Assembly (NCBI RefSeq): GCF_000284515.1 | Contig: NC_017668.1 | Location: forward strand, 620,001 to 684,000 | DNA from: Halobacillus halophilus DSM 2266 | GTDB taxonomy: Bacteria; Bacillota; Bacilli; Bacillales; Halobacillaceae | DNA: 64,000 nucleotides | Reading direction: 5' to 3' | Shown here: piece by piece, positions 1 to 13,538 of the stretch | Numbering within the stretch: position 1 is the first letter of the stretch | Layout of the letters: each line of letters begins with the position of its first letter | Made by a program: the position numbers and the translations under genes | The notes under the pieces: generated by a model | What the model saw: the letters and a program-made list of their open reading frames with translations, nothing else | What the model was told of the DNA's origin: nothing | The model's database searches: none

Positions 1-8
1 AATCCTTA

Positions 9-599
9 TTGAAAAAAGGCCTGATGATCCTGTTAGGAAGCTTATTTATTTCGCTTGGTATCAACTTTTTCCTCATGCCGGATCATGTGCTTGATGGGGG
101 GATGATCGGACTTGGCCTGATTGCCAATTACGTGTGGGGGTTGAAAGTCGGTTTCACCATCATATTGTGCAGTATCCCGATTTTTACTATAGCTTGGTTC
201 AGGTACCGCGCCTATTTTTATAACAGTCTCCATGGACTGCTCATCTCCTCTTTTTTTATTGATGTTCTTCATGGGCTCAGAGCCTATCACCTGCCGCTTG
301 ATCCTGCGCTCAGTTCCATCGTAGGCGGTGCGTTCGTAGGGGGAGGGATCGGACTGATGCTCCGTCATAAGACAAGCACTGGAGGAACGGACCTCCTTGC
401 CCAGATGATTGCGGATATCTCGCGAATGAACGTTGGTTTTGTGATATTCTTTATCGATCTTATGATCATTGGGATAAGCGGCTATGTCTTCTCCATGGAA
501 ACGCTGCTGCTATCCACCATCACTATATTAAGCGTGGGCCTGGTGACGATGCTGTGCACGTCATCGCGTTTCTTCCCGAGTCGTTCAATTTTAGATTGA
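9..599 (+). CDS. YitT family integral membrane protein, short form
   Basis: The protein has 196 residues and at least five hydrophobic segments. The N-terminus carries the typical YitT start (GSLFISLGINFFLMP, then GGMIGLGLI) and the middle carries the conserved GGTDLLAQ motif. Full-length YitT proteins usually continue into a cytoplasmic DUF2179 domain; this one stops after the membrane part, as several Bacillus paralogues do. The function of the family is unsettled, and transport is only suspected. A TTG at position 9 is the first start seen. It lies at the window edge with no visible ribosome binding site, so the true start may be further left. A hairpin terminator overlaps the stop codon. 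Confidence 0.75.
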   Translation: MKKGLMILLGSLFISLGINFFLMPDHVLDGGMIGLGLIANYVWGLKVGFTIILCSIPIFTIAWFRYRAYFYNSLHGLLISSFFIDVLHGLRAYHLPLDPALSSIVGGAFVGGGIGLMLRHKTSTGGTDLLAQMIADISRMNVGFVIFFIDLMIIGISGYVFSMETLLLSTITILSVGLVTMLCTSSRFFPSRSILD

Positions 600-611
600 A
601 CGGCTTTTTTG
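579..611 (+). terminator. Rho-independent terminator of the YitT gene
   Basis: Stem 579-589 pairs with 595-605 around the 5-nt loop TTTAG, with one G-T pair, and is followed by six T. It overlaps the end of the YitT gene. Confidence 0.8.
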
Positions 612-697
612 TTTGGGTTAAAAAGTCCATCTATACGGGGGTCTGTGCTCTTAAGCCGGCAGACATAAAACATTCGCTAATTTATCTCCCTTATCCA

Positions 698-727
698 TTC
701 AACCCAGTAAGCAAAGTTTGCTATAAT
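698..727 (+). promoter_or_regulatory. Probable SigA promoter of pcrB-pcrA-ligA
   Basis: A perfect -10 TATAAT lies at 722-727. A weak -35 (TTCAAC, 698-703) is 18 bp upstream. The pcrB start is 36 bp downstream of the -10. No other promoter was seen before camS. Confidence 0.5.
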
Positions 728-762
728 AAGTGAATGGACAAAAGTTTTTTTGGAGGACGGAA

Positions 763-1455
763 ATGAACAAACTGAGCGAGTGGAAGCATGTCTTCAAGCT
801 GGATCCGCAAAAGACGTTGTCGGATCATGACCTGCAATTGATCTTGGAATCAGGTACGGATGCTGTGATTATCGGAGGCACGGACGGTGTAACCTTTGAA
901 AATGTGAGTGATTTGTTTGATCGTGTCCAGCCCTATGACGTGCCGTGTCTGTTGGAAGTTTCAGATATAGAAGTAATTGCTCCTGAGTTTGATGGGTATC
1001 TCATTCCGATGGTGCTGAACAGCCGTGAGAAAAAATGGATGCTCGATATTCATCATCAAGCGGTGAAGGAGTATGGCGACATAATGGATTGGGATCAGAT
1101 GGTGGTTGAAGGCTATTGCGTCTTAAATGAGGAAGCTAAAGTTTTCAAACACGCCGAATGTTATCTCCCTGATGAAGAGGATGTTCTCGCCTATGCAAGG
1201 ATGGCTGAACATATGTTTCATTTGCCGGTTTTTTACTTAGAATACAGCGGCACTTACGGAGATCCTGAGCTTGTTAAAAAGATAACCAATGAATTACAAC
1301 ATACAACAGTCGTTTACGGCGGCGGTATCAGGTCCAGCGATCAGGCAGAAGAAATGAGTGCCTGTGCGGACGTGATCGTTGTCGGGAACGTACTGTACGA
1401 AGACCTTGACGCTGCCTTAAAGACCGTCAGCGCAGCCAAGAATTCTAATTTTTAA
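763..1455 (+). CDS. pcrB: Heptaprenylglyceryl phosphate synthase PcrB
   Basis: This is a TIM-barrel prenyltransferase that joins heptaprenyl diphosphate to sn-glycerol-1-phosphate to make an archaeal-type ether lipid precursor in Bacillales. Family features seen are the N-terminal WKHVFKLDP, IIGGTDGVT, EYSGTYGDP and the phosphate-binding VVYGGGIRS near the C-terminus. The frame is open 11 codons further upstream, but the ATG at 763 follows a good binding site (TGGAGG, 751-756) and gives 230 residues, the normal family length. The gene precedes pcrA by 16 bp and ligA lies beyond, the conserved Bacillus order, so the three are probably one operon. Confidence 0.95.
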   Translation: MNKLSEWKHVFKLDPQKTLSDHDLQLILESGTDAVIIGGTDGVTFENVSDLFDRVQPYDVPCLLEVSDIEVIAPEFDGYLIPMVLNSREKKWMLDIHHQAVKEYGDIMDWDQMVVEGYCVLNEEAKVFKHAECYLPDEEDVLAYARMAEHMFHLPVFYLEYSGTYGDPELVKKITNELQHTTVVYGGGIRSSDQAEEMSACADVIVVGNVLYEDLDAALKTVSAAKNSNF

Positions 1456-1471
1456 TTAAGGATGGTGTACG

Positions 1472-5730
<4,259 letters not shown>

Positions 5731-5848
5731 AACAGAGAGGCGCCACTCCTCTAATGTAAACGAGTGGAGCTTTGGGGACAGGCAGGAAAGCCCGGCACAA
5801 TTCACGGAAAGATCATCGTTTCACGTAATTACATGGGGAGTGGGATAC

Positions 5849-7000
5849 ATGAGGAAGTGGCACGCACTGTTGGTTGGTTCATTGCTTTTGGTTAGCGCGT
5901 GTACGCCAGTGTTTGATAATAAGGATGAAGTCATACAGGAAACAAAAGATAAAGACAGCAATCAGGCATCGATCGTTCCGAATCATAGTATATCGGAAGA
6001 AACATACCGCATGATTTTATCCGAAGACCGTTCGAAAGTATCAAAAGCCCGGTCGGTCACGGTGAATCAGATGGGGAACCGGATGGACATCTCCGAGTTT
6101 GAACAAGGCCTCAGGCGGCATTCTAAGGAATACTACGATCCGGAGGAATACTTTTTTCAGCCTGGACAGTTTATTAGCGGAGATACGCTGCTTGAAGAAT
6201 GGCTGTCGAGATATGCAGAGGGAGGAAACGAAGACGGGTTAAATCCGGAACTTGATGAAGACGAGGCGACAGTGGAGCAGTTCCGTAAAAATCCTAAATA
6301 TATATCGAACATTGTCGAGCAGGATTACCTCGTTAAAAAAGATGACGATGTCGTGGAATTGAAAGGGTTAACCATAGGCATTTCCTTGCGCACAGTTTAT
6401 AACTTCACAGCTGAAGGAAGGAGTTATAAAGAAGATCATTCTACTGAAGAGCTATTGGAAAAAGGAAAAGAATATGCCGGAACGATTCTAAAGCGACTCA
6501 GAGAACGGGACGAGCTGAAGAACGTGCCGATCGTGTTTGCCCTTTATGAAGAGGAAGAAGCGAGTTCCAAAATTCCTGGTCAATTTATGAGCAAAACCAT
6601 GGTGAAAGGCTCTTCCTCATCCATTGGTGACTGGAAAGACATTAATGAAAAACACGTCCTTTTCCCTTCGAAGGAAGCGGAGAATGACTACTTTGAAGAT
6701 TCGCAGATCTTTTCTGATTTCAGAGAAGATGTATCCGATTACTTCCCGAACTTCGTAGGGATGATTGCCAACGGATTTTATGTGGATAATGAACTTCAGC
6801 AAGTGTCTATTGATATTCCGATCCAGTTCCGCTCCCAGTCAGAAGTCGTCGGATTCACTCAGTATGTGTACGGTCTAGTCGTCGAGATGTTCCCGGACCA
6901 CTATGATGTAGAAGTCAAAATAAACAGTATGGACCAACAGGAAAGCCTCATTGTCCAACAGGCAGGCAAAGAGGAACCTTTCGTTCATATCTATGAATAA
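5849..7000 (+). CDS. camS: CamS family sex-pheromone-precursor lipoprotein
   Basis: The predicted lipoprotein has 383 residues. The signal peptide MRKWHALLVGSLLLVSAC ends in the lipobox LVSAC, so the Cys should be lipidated and the protein held on the outer face of the membrane. In enterococci and staphylococci the processed signal peptide of this family is a peptide pheromone for plasmid mating; in Bacillus its role is unknown. The body matches CamS in the order SISEETYRMIL, DISEFEQGL, FALYEEE and the C-terminal HYDVEVKINS. ATG 5849 was chosen over GTG 5840 because GGGGAG (5834-5839) is properly spaced from it. It follows pcrB-pcrA-ligA as in other Bacillaceae. Confidence 0.9.
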   Translation: MRKWHALLVGSLLLVSACTPVFDNKDEVIQETKDKDSNQASIVPNHSISEETYRMILSEDRSKVSKARSVTVNQMGNRMDISEFEQGLRRHSKEYYDPEEYFFQPGQFISGDTLLEEWLSRYAEGGNEDGLNPELDEDEATVEQFRKNPKYISNIVEQDYLVKKDDDVVELKGLTIGISLRTVYNFTAEGRSYKEDHSTEELLEKGKEYAGTILKRLRERDELKNVPIVFALYEEEEASSKIPGQFMSKTMVKGSSSSIGDWKDINEKHVLFPSKEAENDYFEDSQIFSDFREDVSDYFPNFVGMIANGFYVDNELQQVSIDIPIQFRSQSEVVGFTQYVYGLVVEMFPDHYDVEVKINSMDQQESLIVQQAGKEEPFVHIYE

Positions 7001-7009
7001 ATATCTTGG

Positions 7010-7044
7010 GCCGCGTGGATGCTAAACATCGACGCGGCTTTTTT
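7010..7044 (+). terminator. Terminator after camS
   Basis: Stem GCCGCGT (7010-7016) pairs with ACGCGGC (7032-7038), followed by six T. Confidence 0.85.
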
Positions 7045-7125
7045 GTATTTAGAGATATGCAAATTTCGAGCAAATTCGATTTACTATACTTATATGGACG
7101 AAAATTTGCTATGTGAAGAGTTGTG

Positions 7126-7154
7126 TTTAGTTTAAGTATTCAAATTAAACTAAA
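7126..7154. promoter_or_regulatory. Inverted repeat upstream of P5C dehydrogenase
   Basis: TTTAGTTTAA (7126-7135) and TTAAACTAAA (7145-7154) form a perfect 10-bp inverted repeat with a 9-bp spacer, 133 bp upstream of the start codon. It has no T tract, so it reads as an operator rather than a terminator. The binding protein is unknown. The surrounding DNA (7050-7260) is AT-rich and gene-free. Confidence 0.45.
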
Positions 7155-7287
7155 TCAGATTATTTGCGGTTATTTGATTTGTGGAAGAGATGAAGTTGCG
7201 GTAAAATAAGCTTTGGAAAAGCCGTGGTAATTTTCGAAAAATTATTCGGCGTCTGTATGTATTTATTCCTTTAGGAGGCGGGTAACC

Positions 7288-8838
7288 ATGGTGGTCCCTT
7301 ACAAACATGAACCATTTACCGATTTCAGTATTGAAGAAAATCGCAGAGCACTTGAATCTGCTATTAAGCAGGTGGAAGCAGAGTTAGGAAAGACGTACCC
7401 TTTGATTATCGGCGGCGAACGGATTATGACCGATGACAAAATCGAAGTGGTGAATCCAGCAGATAAGAAAGAAGTGATTGGGTACGTCGCAAAAGCGAAC
7501 CAGGATCTCGCAGAAAAAGCGCATAGAATTGCAGACGAGACCTTTAGCTGGTGGCGCAAAACAAAAGCTTCGTTCCGTGCTGACATCTTATTCCGTGCCG
7601 CAGCCATCGTCCGCCGGCGTAAGCATGAGTTTACAGCTCACCTCGTTAAAGAAGGCGGAAAGCCCTGGAAAGAAGCAGACGCCGATACAGCGGAAGCTAT
7701 TGACTTTATGGAGTTCTACGCCCGTCAGATGCTCGATATTGATAAAGGCGTAGAAATCAATTCCCGTCCGATCGAAAATAACCGATTCCACTACATCCCG
7801 CTTGGTGTAGGCGTGGTTATTTCTCCGTGGAACTTTTTGTTTGCGATCATGTGCGGTACGACGACCGCAGCCATGGTCTCCGGAAACACAGTTTTACTCA
7901 AACCAGCAAGCTCCACACCTATTATTGCTTATAAAATGATGGAGGTGCTTGAGGAAGCCGGTCTTCCCGCCGGAGTCATCAATTACATTCCCGGCAGTGG
8001 AAAAGAAGTGGGCGATTACCTTGTTGACCACCCTCGGACTCGATTTATCAGTTTCACTGGATCCCGTGAAGTCGGTACCCGGATCTTCGAACGCGCGGCC
8101 AAAGTGCATGAAGGTCAAAAGTGGCTGAAGCGCACCATCATCGAAATGGGCGGAAAAGATACAATTATCGTTGATAAAGATTCCGATTTGGAACTGGCCG
8201 CTGACGCTATTACTTATTCTGCTTTTGGCTTTTCCGGTCAAAAATGTTCAGCATGTTCCCGTGTGGTGGCCCATGAAGCTGTGTACGATGAACTGCTCGA
8301 TCGTGTCGTTCAGAAAACAAAGAATGAAGTAAGTCATGGTAACCCTGCAGATAACCGCTCTTACATGGGGCCGGTCATCGATCAGGGGGCTTATGACAAG
8401 ATTCTCAACTATATTGAGATCGGCAAAAAAGAAGGAAAACTGATGGCGGGAGGAAAAGGCGATGACAGTAAAGGCTGGTTCATTGAGCCAACCGTCTTCG
8501 CAGATCTTGATCCTGACAGTACGATTATGCAGGAAGAAATCTTTGGTCCTGTGTTAGGGTTTATGAAAGCTTCTTCTTTTGATGAAGCATTGGAAATTGC
8601 CAACAACACAGATTATGGGCTTACCGGTGCTGTCATTACCAATAACCGTCAGCACATTGAGAAGGCGAGAGAAGATTTCCACGTTGGAAACTTATACTTT
8701 AACCGCGGATGTACGGCTGCGATTGTCGGCTACCATCCATTTGGAGGCTTTAACATGTCCGGCACCGACTCCAAAGCTGGTGGACCTGACTACTTGTATC
8801 ATCATATGCAAGGAAAAACCACATCTGAAATGCTGTAA
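7288..8838 (+). CDS. 1-pyrroline-5-carboxylate dehydrogenase (RocA/PutC type)
   Basis: This aldehyde dehydrogenase oxidises pyrroline-5-carboxylate (glutamate semialdehyde) to glutamate with NAD+, the second step of proline and arginine breakdown. The 516 residues match the Bacillus RocA/YcgN group. They include [13 protein letters not shown], the NAD-binding [10 protein letters not shown], the general base in EMGGKD and the catalytic cysteine in [12 protein letters not shown]. The start is ATG after AGGAGG. No proline dehydrogenase gene is next to it here, but putP lies downstream beyond a strong terminator, so the locus looks like proline uptake and use. Paralogues rocA and putC cannot be told apart by sequence alone. 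Confidence 0.93.
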   Translation: MVVPYKHEPFTDFSIEENRRALESAIKQVEAELGKTYPLIIGGERIMTDDKIEVVNPADKKEVIGYVAKANQDLAEKAHRIADETFSWWRKTKASFRADILFRAAAIVRRRKHEFTAHLVKEGGKPWKEADADTAEAIDFMEFYARQMLDIDKGVEINSRPIENNRFHYIPLGVGVVISPWNFLFAIMCGTTTAAMVSGNTVLLKPASSTPIIAYKMMEVLEEAGLPAGVINYIPGSGKEVGDYLVDHPRTRFISFTGSREVGTRIFERAAKVHEGQKWLKRTIIEMGGKDTIIVDKDSDLELAADAITYSAFGFSGQKCSACSRVVAHEAVYDELLDRVVQKTKNEVSHGNPADNRSYMGPVIDQGAYDKILNYIEIGKKEGKLMAGGKGDDSKGWFIEPTVFADLDPDSTIMQEEIFGPVLGFMKASSFDEALEIANNTDYGLTGAVITNNRQHIEKAREDFHVGNLYFNRGCTAAIVGYHPFGGFNMSGTDSKAGGPDYLYHHMQGKTTSEML

Positions 8839-8847
8839 ATCATAATT

Positions 8848-8892
8848 AAACCCATTCTCTGCGATAAAAAAAGCAGAGAATGGGTTTTTTTT
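8848..8892 (+). terminator. Strong terminator after P5C dehydrogenase
   Basis: A perfect 15-bp stem (8848-8862 with 8873-8887) is followed by eight or more T. The complementary strand also has an A-rich flank, so it may work both ways. The 300 bp that follow (8893-9200) hold no gene apart from the promoter listed next. Confidence 0.9.
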
Positions 8893-9068
8893 AGAAAATG
8901 GAGCATACTACATGTAGCTGCAAATAAGAAGAAAAAGATAAAAAATGGTAAAACCACCAATAAGAATTAAAAAATTTTAATGAATGTTTATAGTGAATTC
9001 ATTGGATATGTGTATATAAATACAACATTTGTGCATATAAATCCATAATCGATAATATGTCTCAATTT

Positions 9069-9097
9069 TTGCAATGTTCTTGTAATTATACTATGAT
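9069..9097 (+). promoter_or_regulatory. Probable SigA promoter of the putP transcript
   Basis: TTGCAA (9069-9074) and TATGAT (9092-9097) are separated by exactly 17 bp, about 100 bp before the small peptide gene. TTGACT at 9114 offers a second, poorer match. Confidence 0.5.
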
Positions 9098-9200
9098 ATA
9101 GTTGTACTTGTGTTTGACTTTTGAGACTTCTATGACTTATGTATCACAAGTAAAAACTATTGCATAGGAGTGCATATTACGACATACAGGAGGTGAAAAT

Positions 9201-9329
9201 GTGTTTGAACTAGCGACTGCAGCTGCTTCATATTCCATTTCAGGGGCAACCTGGTTTTGGTTGTTTGTCCCTATGCCTATCTTAATTATCTTATCCATTA
9301 TTACATTATTTACTGAGAGGAGCGACTAA
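9201..9329 (+). CDS. Small membrane peptide upstream of putP (possible symporter accessory protein)
   Basis: This 42-residue gene has a GTG start with an excellent ribosome binding site (AGGAGGTGAAAAT directly upstream). The peptide is one hydrophobic segment (WFWLFVPMPILIILSIITLF) ending in TERSD. Its stop codon lies 6 bp before the putP ATG, and the putP binding site is inside this gene, so the two are translationally coupled. Some sodium:solute symporters have conserved small partner proteins encoded just upstream. The position and single helix fit such a partner, but no experiment on this peptide is known to me. Confidence 0.65.
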   Translation: MFELATAAASYSISGATWFWLFVPMPILIILSIITLFTERSD

Positions 9330-9335
9330 AAAAAC

Positions 9336-10847
9336 ATGAGTACAGCAACGTTAATAACGTTTATTATTTATCTAATTGGTATGCTTGGTATCGGTTTTGC
9401 CGCATATCGTTTAACAAGTGATTTATCTGACTATGTATTGGGCGGCCGCCGTCTCGGTCCAGGAGTAGCCGCACTGAGTGCCGGTGCCTCCGACATGAGT
9501 GGCTGGTTGCTATTAGGTCTTCCAGGTGCTATTTACGCATCCGGTTTATCTGAAGCGTGGATTGGTGTAGGTCTCGCTATTGGTGCTTATCTAAACTGGC
9601 AGTTTGTTGCCCGCCGCCTGCGTGTCTTTACAGAAGTGGCGAACGATTCCATTACGGTACCGGACTATCTTGAAAACCGTTTCCGTGATAAATCTCACGT
9701 TCTGCGTGTTATTTCCGCAGCCGTTATCTTATTATTCTTCACATTCTACACCTCTTCCGGTATGGTTGCCGGCGCGAAGCTGTTCGAAGCTTCCTTTGCA
9801 TTAAGTTATACACAAGCTCTTTGGCTCGGAGCTATTGTAACGATATCATATACATTCCTTGGAGGATTCCTGGCTGTAAGCTGGACAGACTTTGTTCAGG
9901 GTATCCTTATGTTCCTTGCTCTAATTGCCGTGCCAATTGTAGCTATCTCTGAACTTGGCGGCTGGAACAACGCTGTCGATGCTGTTGGTCAAATCGACCC
10001 GGCTCACTTGAACATGGTACAGGGTGTAGGCGCATTAGCTATTATTTCATCTCTGGCCTGGGGTCTTGGTTATTTCGGGCAGCCTCACATTCTTGTACGT
10101 TTTATGGCCCTTCGTTCACCTAAAGATGTTCCGAAAGCCCGCTTTATCGGTGTAGGCTGGATGGTTCTAGGTCTTTACGGGGCGATCTTCACAGGTCTTG
10201 TTGGACTTGCTTACATTAACACAGCTGATGTGAGTGATTTGAGCACGTTCAACGCAGAAGTTATGAGTGAAGGCGGCGTACAGATGCTTGCCGATGCTGA
10301 GAAGATCTTCATTACCTTCTCACAAATTCTATTCCACCCAATCATTGCAGGTATCCTGCTTGCAGCTATTCTGTCTGCAATCATGAGTACGATTGACTCT
10401 CAGCTGCTTGTATCTTCTTCTGCTCTTGCAGAGGACTTCTATAAAGCGCTGTTCCGTCCAAACGCAACTGAGCGTGAGCTTGTATGGGTTGGACGTGTTG
10501 CGGTTGCCGGTATCGCCTTAATTGCCGTATTGATTGCCGGAAACCCGGACAGTTCTGTACTTGATCTTGTATCGTATGCCTGGGCAGGATTCGGTGCCGC
10601 ATTCGGTCCGATCATCATCTTGTCCTTGTTCTGGAAAGGCATTACCCGTAACGGTGCACTTGCCGGTATTATTGTCGGTGCGGTAACCGTTGTTATATGG
10701 GGTGACTTCCTGAGCGGCGGTATCTTTGATCTTTATGAAATCGTACCTGGTTTCATCTTGAACTTAATTGTAGCGGTTGCAGTTAGTGCTGCAGGTGAAC
10801 CACCGAAAGAAATTATTGAAGAATTTGATGAAGCAGCCCGTCGTTAA
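9336..10847 (+). CDS. putP: Sodium/proline symporter PutP
   Basis: This sodium:solute symporter has 503 residues and about 13 hydrophobic segments. Diagnostic PutP stretches are the N-terminal DYVLGGRRLGP, ALSAGASDMSGWLLLGLPGA, VPDYLENRF and the Na+ site region SAIMSTIDSQLLVSSSA. It imports proline with Na+. In halotolerant Bacillaceae this feeds catabolism and can supply proline as a compatible solute. P5C dehydrogenase upstream points to catabolic use. The start at 9336 follows GAGAGGAGCGAC. A perfect terminator follows. Confidence 0.95.
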   Translation: MSTATLITFIIYLIGMLGIGFAAYRLTSDLSDYVLGGRRLGPGVAALSAGASDMSGWLLLGLPGAIYASGLSEAWIGVGLAIGAYLNWQFVARRLRVFTEVANDSITVPDYLENRFRDKSHVLRVISAAVILLFFTFYTSSGMVAGAKLFEASFALSYTQALWLGAIVTISYTFLGGFLAVSWTDFVQGILMFLALIAVPIVAISELGGWNNAVDAVGQIDPAHLNMVQGVGALAIISSLAWGLGYFGQPHILVRFMALRSPKDVPKARFIGVGWMVLGLYGAIFTGLVGLAYINTADVSDLSTFNAEVMSEGGVQMLADAEKIFITFSQILFHPIIAGILLAAILSAIMSTIDSQLLVSSSALAEDFYKALFRPNATERELVWVGRVAVAGIALIAVLIAGNPDSSVLDLVSYAWAGFGAAFGPIIILSLFWKGITRNGALAGIIVGAVTVVIWGDFLSGGIFDLYEIVPGFILNLIVAVAVSAAGEPPKEIIEEFDEAARR

Positions 10848-10862
10848 TTAGATGAGTCTGCT

Positions 10863-10897
10863 AAAAAGATCTCCGGACTTCCGGAGATCTTTTTTTG
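10863..10897 (+). terminator. Terminator after putP
   Basis: A perfect 14-bp stem (10863-10876 with 10881-10894) with loop ACTT is followed by a T tract. Confidence 0.92.
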
Positions 10898-10935
10898 TTT
10901 CGCTCTTTTAAAGTCTAATGTTGATTTTTAGTAAA

Positions 10936-10981
10936 AGACTTGTTAAAGAAAAGGGCCGGATTGGAAGACTCAGTTTCGAGA
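10936..10981 (+). repeat. Chromosomal relative of the ICE cassette-array repeat
   Basis: GAAGACTCAGTTTCGAGA (10964-10981) is identical to 18 bases of the right arm of the inverted repeat at 50080-50139 inside the ICE. The preceding AAAGAAAAGGGCCGGATTG matches the spacer of that element (AAGTAAAGGGCAGGATTGTG) with few changes. The left arm is decayed. The repeat is therefore not confined to the ICE. Confidence 0.7.
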
Positions 10982-11013
10982 CAAATCGTGGTCCGTCACT
11001 TAAAAGGTATAGG

Positions 11014-11134
11014 GTTGGTGGGGAAATAACTCGCTTTCCTATGGGGGAACGGTGAGCTTCCTCGCTCGTTTCACTCCCTGCGGGATCTCACCTAGTTCCT
11101 TCTCCCATGGGAGTCTCGCCATTTCCCCACCAAC
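11014..11134. repeat. Long imperfect palindrome, dispersed-repeat type
   Basis: The outer arms (11014-11027 and 11121-11134) are a perfect 14-bp inverted repeat. Nested pairs follow inward, ATGGGGGAA with TTCTCCCAT and GGTGAG (11051-11056) with CTCACC (11087-11092). The unit could fold into one 120-nt hairpin and has no coding signal. Confidence 0.65.
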
Positions 11135-11320
11135 ACAGCCACGGAAGAATAACGGACTCTTCCAGAAGAGATAATGCTCTCCTTCTAAATAGGTCCTAAA
11201 TGCTTCTATAACAAGCTTGTTCACATCGTTCTAGCATGAAAATACAGTCCTCATCCCATACTTTTTTCTCACCAAGCAAACGGTGTTTTGGTGGTTTCGA
11301 GTTTCTGATCTGGATAGGTT

Positions 11321-11433
11321 CGGAGGGGGACGATGTAGACTCCTGTGGGATGAACATGATCGGTAAGATCCCGGAAGGCGAAGCCTGAGGAAGCTTACCA
11401 CATGCCCGCGGAAAGCGAAATCGTCCCCCTCCG
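11321..11433. repeat. Bacillaceae-type dispersed palindromic repeat
   Basis: The outer arms CGGAGGGGGACGAT (11321-11334) and ATCGTCCCCCTCCG (11420-11433) are perfect. The interior has GACTCCTGTGGGA and CCCGCGGAAAGCGAAA, hallmarks of a palindromic element I recognise from many Bacillus-group intergenic regions. Its function is unknown; a structured RNA or a passive element are both possible. Confidence 0.65.
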
Positions 11434-11452
11434 GACCTTCCGCTCAACAAAC

Positions 11453-11485
11453 ACCTCGAAATCAATTCTTCAAGTAATGGGAACG
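11453..11485 (+). repeat. Degenerate copy of the cassette-type repeat
   Basis: ACCTCGAAATCAATTCTT followed by CAAGTAATGGGAACG aligns with the array repeat consensus TATCTYGAATTCAAGTCTT plus AAAGGGGGCG, and is closest to the copy at 53988. This may be chance in part. The remaining bases to 11763 hold no gene that I can support. Confidence 0.4.
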
Positions 11486-11763
11486 TTACTTATATATCAA
11501 CAAGGAACACTGACAGAGCTTTTAATTTATATATCATAAGTGGTTACAAGTATTTTTCCGACATCATAATGAGCGGATCTCAAAAAGGTTCGTTAGACAA
11601 GCTGGGCTAAGGAAAGGTTTAATATTAGGAAGACCGGCGCACGCTAAGACAGCCGGAGAACATTTATGTTAAGATAAGAAGGGTAAAAATAGCGCACGTT
11701 GATTCATAAGCCGTATATTTGGTATGATCATATATTATGTGAGATCGAAATGGAGGTCGCATT

Positions 11764-12054
11764 ATGTCAAGAATTAGTAAAGACGAAGTGAAGCACGTAG
11801 CCAACCTGGCACGCCTTGCTATCTCAGAAGACGAAGCCGATACATTCACCAAACAGCTCGACGATATTATTACGTATGCCGAGCAGCTGAATGAACTCGA
11901 CACAGAGGGAGTAGCTCCTACCACCCACGTACTGGATCTGAAGAATGTCTTACGTAAAGACGAGCCTAAAGAATGGTTGAACAAAGAAGATGTACTTAAT
12001 AACGCACCCGAGCACAAAGATGGACAATTCAAAGTGCCATCGGTACTGGAATAG
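11764..12054 (+). CDS. gatC: Asp-tRNA(Asn)/Glu-tRNA(Gln) amidotransferase subunit C
   Basis: This 96-residue subunit wraps around and stabilises GatA in the GatCAB complex, which turns Glu-tRNA(Gln) into Gln-tRNA(Gln). The N-terminus [19 protein letters not shown] is the family signature, and [13 protein letters not shown] is the conserved middle loop. The start follows TGGAGGTCG. It is the first gene of gatCAB, with 11 bp to gatA. Confidence 0.95.
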   Translation: MSRISKDEVKHVANLARLAISEDEADTFTKQLDDIITYAEQLNELDTEGVAPTTHVLDLKNVLRKDEPKEWLNKEDVLNNAPEHKDGQFKVPSVLE

Positions 12055-12065
12055 GAGGTTTGATC

Positions 12066-13538
12066 ATGTCTCTATTTGACTATACATTACGTGAGCTTCA
12101 AGAGAAGCTACATAATCAGGAAATCCGAGTAACGGATCTTGTAGACGAGTCGTATAAACGAATTGAAGAGGTAGACGGGCAAGTGAAGGCTTTCTTAACG
12201 CTAAATGAAGAAGCCGCCCGCGCCCAGGCTGCAGAACTCGATCAGCAGCGAGGCGACAGCGCCGCTAAACTGTTCGGTCTGCCAATTGGTGTAAAGGACA
12301 ACATCGTAACCAAAGGTCTCCGCACCACAGCCGGAAGCCAGATTCTAAGTAATTTTAACGACCCATTGTACGATGCTACGGTCGTCAATAAGTTGAATGA
12401 CGCGAAGTCCATTACCATTGGTAAACTCAACATGGACGAGTTTGCTATGGGTTCTTCTAATGAAAACTCAAGCTACGACGCGGTCCGTAACCCTTGGAAT
12501 ACGGATTACGTTCCAGGCGGATCAAGCGGTGGCTCAGCAGCGGCTGTAGCTGCTGGAGAAGTTCCTTATTCACTCGGTTCCGATACCGGCGGATCGATCC
12601 GTCAGCCCGCCGCTTACTGCGGGGTTGTCGGCTTGAAACCAACGTATGGCCGTGTCTCCCGTTTCGGTTTAGTCGCTTTTGCTTCCTCTTTGGATCAAAT
12701 CGGTCCAATAACACGCAATGTGGAAGACAACGCGTTCTTGCTTGAAACCATTGCCGGACACGACAAGATGGATTCGACATCAGCGAACGTTGAGGTTCCA
12801 AATTACAGTGAAGCTCTGACAGGCGACGTCAAAGGACTGAAAATCGCTGTACCAAAAGAATACCTTAATGAAGGTGTATCTTCTGAAGTGAAAGAAGCCG
12901 TTCAAGCCGCACTTAAGAAATATGAAGAGCTTGGAGCAACTTGGGAAGAAGTATCTCTTCCTCACTCCAAATACGCTCTATCCACGTACTACTTGATCGC
13001 ATCATCCGAAGCTTCTGCCAACCTGGCCCGTTTTGACGGAGTCCGTTACGGCAAGCGCGCGGAAGATGCGGAAACCATGCTCGACATGTTCAAGCGCTCC
13101 CGTGCTGAAGGCTTCGGTGACGAAGTGAAACGCCGGATTATGCTTGGAACGTTCGCGCTAAGCTCCGGTTACTACGATGCTTATTATAAAAAAGCTCAGC
13201 AGGTACGTACGCTGATTAAGAACGATTTTGAAAAAGTGTTCGCAGATTACGACGTAATTATCGGGCCAACCACGCCTACACCAGCCTTTAAAATAGGCGA
13301 TAAAGTCGATGATCCGATGACGATGTATGCGAACGATATCCTGACGATCCCTGTGAACCTGGCAGGTGTTCCGGGTATTTCGATTCCATGCGGTTTCTCA
13401 TCCAATGGTCTTCCGATCGGTCTGCAAATCATCGGAAACCACTTTGATGAAAGCAGTGTGTATCGTACCGCTCATGCCTTCGAACAGGCTACTGAATTCC
13501 ATAAACAACGCCCGTCCCTTGGAGGTGCGCGCTCATGA
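12066..13538 (+). CDS. gatA: Glutamyl-tRNA(Gln) amidotransferase subunit A
   Basis: This amidase subunit hydrolyses glutamine and passes ammonia to GatB. It has 490 residues. The amidase signature is seen as [14 protein letters not shown] and [14 protein letters not shown]. The catalytic Ser-cisSer-Lys triad is present: Lys in PIGVKDNIV, the Ser of GGSSGGS and the Ser of DTGGSIR. Start 12066 sits 7 bp after AGGAGG; the frame is open two codons further (TTG 12060) but that overlaps the binding site. It overlaps gatB by 4 bp. Confidence 0.97.
   Translation: MSLFDYTLRELQEKLHNQEIRVTDLVDESYKRIEEVDGQVKAFLTLNEEAARAQAAELDQQRGDSAAKLFGLPIGVKDNIVTKGLRTTAGSQILSNFNDPLYDATVVNKLNDAKSITIGKLNMDEFAMGSSNENSSYDAVRNPWNTDYVPGGSSGGSAAAVAAGEVPYSLGSDTGGSIRQPAAYCGVVGLKPTYGRVSRFGLVAFASSLDQIGPITRNVEDNAFLLETIAGHDKMDSTSANVEVPNYSEALTGDVKGLKIAVPKEYLNEGVSSEVKEAVQAALKKYEELGATWEEVSLPHSKYALSTYYLIASSEASANLARFDGVRYGKRAEDAETMLDMFKRSRAEGFGDEVKRRIMLGTFALSSGYYDAYYKKAQQVRTLIKNDFEKVFADYDVIIGPTTPTPAFKIGDKVDDPMTMYANDILTIPVNLAGVPGISIPCGFSSNGLPIGLQIIGNHFDESSVYRTAHAFEQATEFHKQRPSLGGARS

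Noticed and set aside
11039-11465. Two minus-strand open frames between putP and gatC
   Set aside because: They consist of palindromic repeat sequence and show no coding character.
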